NCBI GenBank assembly: GCA_023846275.1
Contig: CM043870.1
Location: forward strand, 2,665,527 to 2,729,526
Length of the DNA stretch: 64,000 nucleotides
Source of the DNA: Vanilla planifolia
Lineage: Eukaryota; Streptophyta; Magnoliopsida; Asparagales; Orchidaceae
Reading direction: 5' to 3'
The notes under the pieces were generated by a model. The model made no database searches and was not told the origin of the DNA. It saw nothing but the letters and a program-made list of their open reading frames with translations. Position 1 is the first letter of the stretch. Each line of letters begins with the position of its first letter. A program made the translations under genes and the position numbers. Positions 61,370 through 64,000 of the stretch are shown here, in pieces.

Positions 61370-62130
61370 GTGCAACGTTCATTATGAGTATTAATTTAAC
61401 TAGAGAACGATAGTTTGTTATATTTATTAATGATTATATTTAGGTATGTTTGGTCTATTTGATGAGAGAAAAATCAAGAGTGACAATAATCTTTAAATAA
61501 TTCCATAAGGTTGTTAATAATGCTTTTCAGTCATTCATATATATTCTTTGAACAAGTGATGATAAAAGAGTATTTTTCTCATGAACTAAATAAATATCCC
61601 CAAAAATATGAAATACTCTGTCAAAGTACATATGCATATATATTTGAACAAAATGAGATTGTTCAAAAAAATTATTAGTTATAAAAGTTGTTTGATTTAT
61701 CATGTTAGTTATTTTTTTAAACTCATTTTGGGGTACAACCATTTTTACATTAGTATTTCTTGTAAACAATATTTTCTTCAAAATCTTAAAATACTAAATG
61801 TCAATTAGTGAATTGTTGTTTATCATCTTTCCTCTAGGGTTTACAATTCTCTTAAACCTCATGTGTTTAGGTTTATTATGTTTGTCCATGATGCTTAAGT
61901 CAACAAGAGAACATTGATCTTAAAGCATTGAATTGTGTCTTTATTTATTACTCCACACAAAAGGGTTATAATTGTAATTATCCTCTAACAAAATAGTTCT
62001 TAACCGCATGAGATGTTGTCTGTGTAGAAGATCAAATATTTTATCTTTTAGTCTCTCGTCAAGAGAAAATGATATATAAGGAGACAAATATTGGGATCCC
62101 AATTTTTTTGAGTGTTTGCCTTTAATCATC
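61370..62130 (+). pseudogene. Copia integrase remnant
   Basis: FVIFINDYI and VCLVYLMREKSRVTIIFK (about 61405-61500) match the catalytic core segment FVTFIDDxTR..., WVYLLKEKSEV...F. Then come FHKVVNNAFQSFIYIL, a PHVFRFIMFVHD segment (about 61855-61890) and FIYYSTQKGYNCNYPL (about 61943-61990), where relatives have FxGYSxTQKGYKCYHP. VVCVEDQIFY (about 62015-62045) is the usual following FFExxPFY block. Broken by stops and frameshifts. Confidence 0.75.
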
Positions 62131-62179
62131 TAGTCTTTTTCTTCTTAATCTGATTTTGAGTTCAAGAATAGTAGTGAAC

Positions 62180-63080
62180 TAAGTTAAGAGTGAGACTTCA
62201 TCACTCCAAACCCAAACTCAATTTTGTTTACTTTAGGAGACTACAAGCTCCAATGCAAACTCAAGAGTATAAATCAATGATAGGACCCACTACTATGGAC
62301 AATCATGAGGGAAAGGAAAATGAGGCATGTCATGAGGAAGAAAGTCCAAATAGTGATTTTGATCTTTCAATTTCCATATGGAAGAGGGTAAGGTGTCATA
62401 CTAGGAATTCTAGATATCTTATATTGGATTATGTTACATATTCTATGTTATCAAAACATTTCAAAGCCTTTGTTGCCAAATTTGATGAGATTCAACTTCC
62501 TACAATTGTTAATGAGGGACTTCAAGATTTGAATTGGAAGAATGATGTGTTGGAAAAGATGAAGGCATTTTAATGATGATGATACTTGAGAGATGGTAAA
62601 GTTATTATACTGAAGAAAACAATTGGCAGTAAGTATTTTTACTAAAATGTAGATTGTATGGAGTTGTGGAATGGTGTATGCAAAGATTAATGGCATAAGG
62701 TTTTACTCAAACCTATGTAGTTGATTAAGAAAAGACCTGTATCGGTTTCGAAGCTTAAATCAATTAGAATTCTATTATCTATTGTTGCTAACTCTGAATG
62801 AAGACTACATCAACTAGATATTAAAAGTGTTTTCCTCGGTGGTATTTTAGAGGAGGTGTATATGAGGGCTTATCTTGAATTTGAGACAAAAGAAGATTCT
62901 GACAAAGTATGTAAGCTAAAAGAAGGCTCATTATGATTTGAAACAATCTTTTCTCTTGATTCATGCAGTTTAGCATTATAATGAAAATCTTAGATGTAAC
63001 TAAGTGCAAGTTAATCATACCTTGTTTGTAAAGAAGAATGAACCAAGTGAACAAGTGGTACACATTGAAATGTAGATGAT
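62180..63080 (+). pseudogene. Copia reverse transcriptase remnant
   Basis: A 127-codon open frame (62190-62573) covers the linker and RT start: RYLILDYVTYSMLSKHFKAF, then NEGLQDLNWKNDVLEKMKAF, the standard copia segment before RT. Later pieces are in other frames: SIRILLSIVAN and HQLDIKSVFLGGILEEVYM (about 62760-62865), with the conserved QLDVKxAFLxGxLxEEVYM shape, and VDDMVIEGGEE (63072-63104), the YVDDM active-site box with its Tyr lost. The frame 62190-62573 could be mistaken for a host gene. Confidence 0.8.
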
Positions 63081-63104
63081 ATGGTGATTGAAGGTGGTGA
63101 GGAA

Positions 63105-63910
63105 GTGGAGATTGGAAATCTTAAGGACTTTGAGACGAATTTATTGTGCAAGATGTTGAAGAATTTAAATGCTTTCATGGAATGGAGATCTTAAGAAGTC
63201 ATAAAGGAATTTTTATTTCACAAAGAAAGCTTATGCTTGACTAAGGAAACAAGAAAACTTGGACATAAATTTTCCAGTAGTCCTTAGGATGTCACTAAAA
63301 GCATAAGATGTCAACTAGTGATCCTCAGTTAATAAAGAGAACTATCAGTGTTTGGTATGGGTCATGATATCATATATTGCCTTTAGTATGAGTGTACTAG
63401 GTTAGCTTATGCTTGTAGTTTAAGAAAATTGGAGTTAGGGATGTCATTGTTTTTTTTTTTGATATGTAACTTGGTCAGGAGCTACTGATGATAACAAGTC
63501 AATAATTGAGTGTTACATGAAAATCTGTGGTCATCTAGTGACTTGGAGAAACAAAAAGCAATCTATGGTTGTCCTAAGCAGTGGAAAAGCTGAGTATAAA
63601 ACTGTAGTTCAAGGAAAATGGAACTTATTTATATATAAATGTTGATTGACAGATTTAAACATGTCAGCAGCAGGGCTATGAAGTTGTTTAGCAACAACAA
63701 ATGAGTTATCAGAGTTGCTCATAATCTAATCTGATATGATCGAATGAAACATGTGAAGATTAACAAAAATTTCGTCAAGACTAAGATTGAGAATAAGAAT
63801 GTATGTCCATTCCAAGTCCTAAGAAGCTAGTGCTCTAACCAAAGCTCTTCAGAAGTCACTTTTCGATACGTGTTAGTAAGATAGGAATGCTTGGTATCGA
63901 TTCATCAGCT
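63105..63910 (+). pseudogene. Copia RNase H and 3' region
   Basis: After the YVDDM box come a KEFLFHKESLCL segment (about 63205-63240, relatives: GIFISQxKYxxDLL) and TWSGATDDNKSIIECYM (63469-63519). The latter is the RNase H start, relatives WAGxxDDRKSTSGY. Then TWRNKKQSMVVLSSGKAEYK (63541-63600), relatives WxSKKQxVVAxSSAEAEY. All motifs are recognisable but decayed. Confidence 0.8.
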
Positions 63911-63920
63911 TGAGGGAGAG
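63911..63920 (+). other. Copia polypurine tract
   Basis: TGAGGGAGAG directly precedes the 3' LTR start. The CTTGAGGGGGAG form is typical of plant copia elements. Confidence 0.7.
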
Positions 63921-64000
63921 CACATGAGAACTAAATAAAGATTTTACAATTATGGGATTATCTTTTAGTTAAATTAGTTATAGTTTTCCTTTTTGAGTTT
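63921..64000 (+). repeat. Start of the copia 3' LTR (cut by the window end)
   Basis: The 80 bp after the polypurine tract align with the first ~80 bp of the 5' LTR at 55448, with shared AAATAAAG, AATTAT and AAATTAGTT blocks. The remaining ~240 bp should follow right of the window. Confidence 0.75.

Larger units (their letters stand above)
55448..64000 (+). mobile_element. Degenerate Ty1/copia retrotransposon carrying a nested gypsy element; 3' end outside the window
   Basis: A complete copia order is readable: 5' LTR (55448-55770), PBS (about 55772), gag split in two (55810-56366 and about 60345-60720), integrase (about 61370-62130), RT (62180-63080), RNase H (about 63465-63760), PPT (63911-63920) and the first 80 bp of the 3' LTR. 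Without the nested element the internal region is about 4.1-4.2 kb, close to a full-length copia. Every coding part has stops and frameshifts, so the element cannot move by itself. Protease and the integrase zinc finger, expected in 60720-61370, were not recognised. Confidence 0.85.

Noticed and set aside
62190..62573. 127-codon open frame that could be called a hypothetical gene
   Set aside because: Its sequence is the linker and start of copia reverse transcriptase; flanking copia motifs confirm it is retroelement.
1..64000. CRISPR array, bacterial operon, tRNA/rRNA gene or organelle insert
   Set aside because: No regularly spaced short repeats, cloverleaf, rRNA blocks or plastid/mitochondrial genes were recognised while reading both strands; the manual search for tRNAs is not exhaustive.

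Overview
This is a stretch of plant nuclear chromosome: spliceosomal introns with GT/AG borders, very AT-rich gene-poor spacers, decayed LTR retrotransposons, and three conserved single-copy-type plant genes. The GC-rich 5' end of the AP-5 gene and the very GC-rich, intronless LRR gene, set in an AT-rich background, fit a monocot; a banana-like (Zingiberales) genome is my guess, but the sequence alone does not prove it. I found no bacterial features, no CRISPR array and no tRNA or rRNA gene.

Layout, left to right. 1-11.9 kb: spacer with a shredded Ty3/gypsy gag-RT remnant (about 1057-2905), an orphan GC-richer island (about 5265-5530), one unassigned ORF (6270-6629) and AT-rich DNA. 11.9-15.5 kb, minus strand: a three-exon gene for the beta-like large subunit of the AP-5 adaptor complex (1118 aa). 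15.5-25.7 kb: AT-rich spacer with a G-box, a purine-rich tract and a tandem pair of a dispersed repeat. 25.7-44.6 kb, plus strand: a 12-exon gene for a PP2A B''-type (EF-hand) regulatory subunit (542 aa), with long introns and a leader rich in upstream ORFs. Intron 1 carries three ~250-bp tandem repeats. Intron 9 carries a partly deleted 705-bp tandem duplication and an antisense Tat-like gypsy gag fragment. 46.6-48.0 kb, minus strand: an intronless secreted LRR protein of the Piriformospora indica-insensitive 2 (PII-2) type, with a GC-rich promoter region. 48.7-54.6 kb: AT-rich spacer with microsatellites and a minus-strand gypsy gag remnant. 54.6-54.8 kb: an ATG-free exon-like block followed by a good splice donor, probably the 5' UTR exon of a gene lying right of the window. 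55.4-64.0 kb: a degenerate Ty1/copia element (5' LTR, PBS, gag, integrase, RT, RNase H, PPT, start of 3' LTR) whose gag is split by a nested, internally deleted Ty3/gypsy element.

The three genes have unrelated jobs (endosomal sorting, phosphatase targeting, cell-surface LRR) and are simply neighbours. I see no new gene system. The most informative structures are the nested retroelements, the repeat histories inside the PP2A introns and the orphan 5' exon. Exon borders were set by hand from reading-frame continuity and GT/AG sites; family assignments come from remembered motifs, not from a database search.
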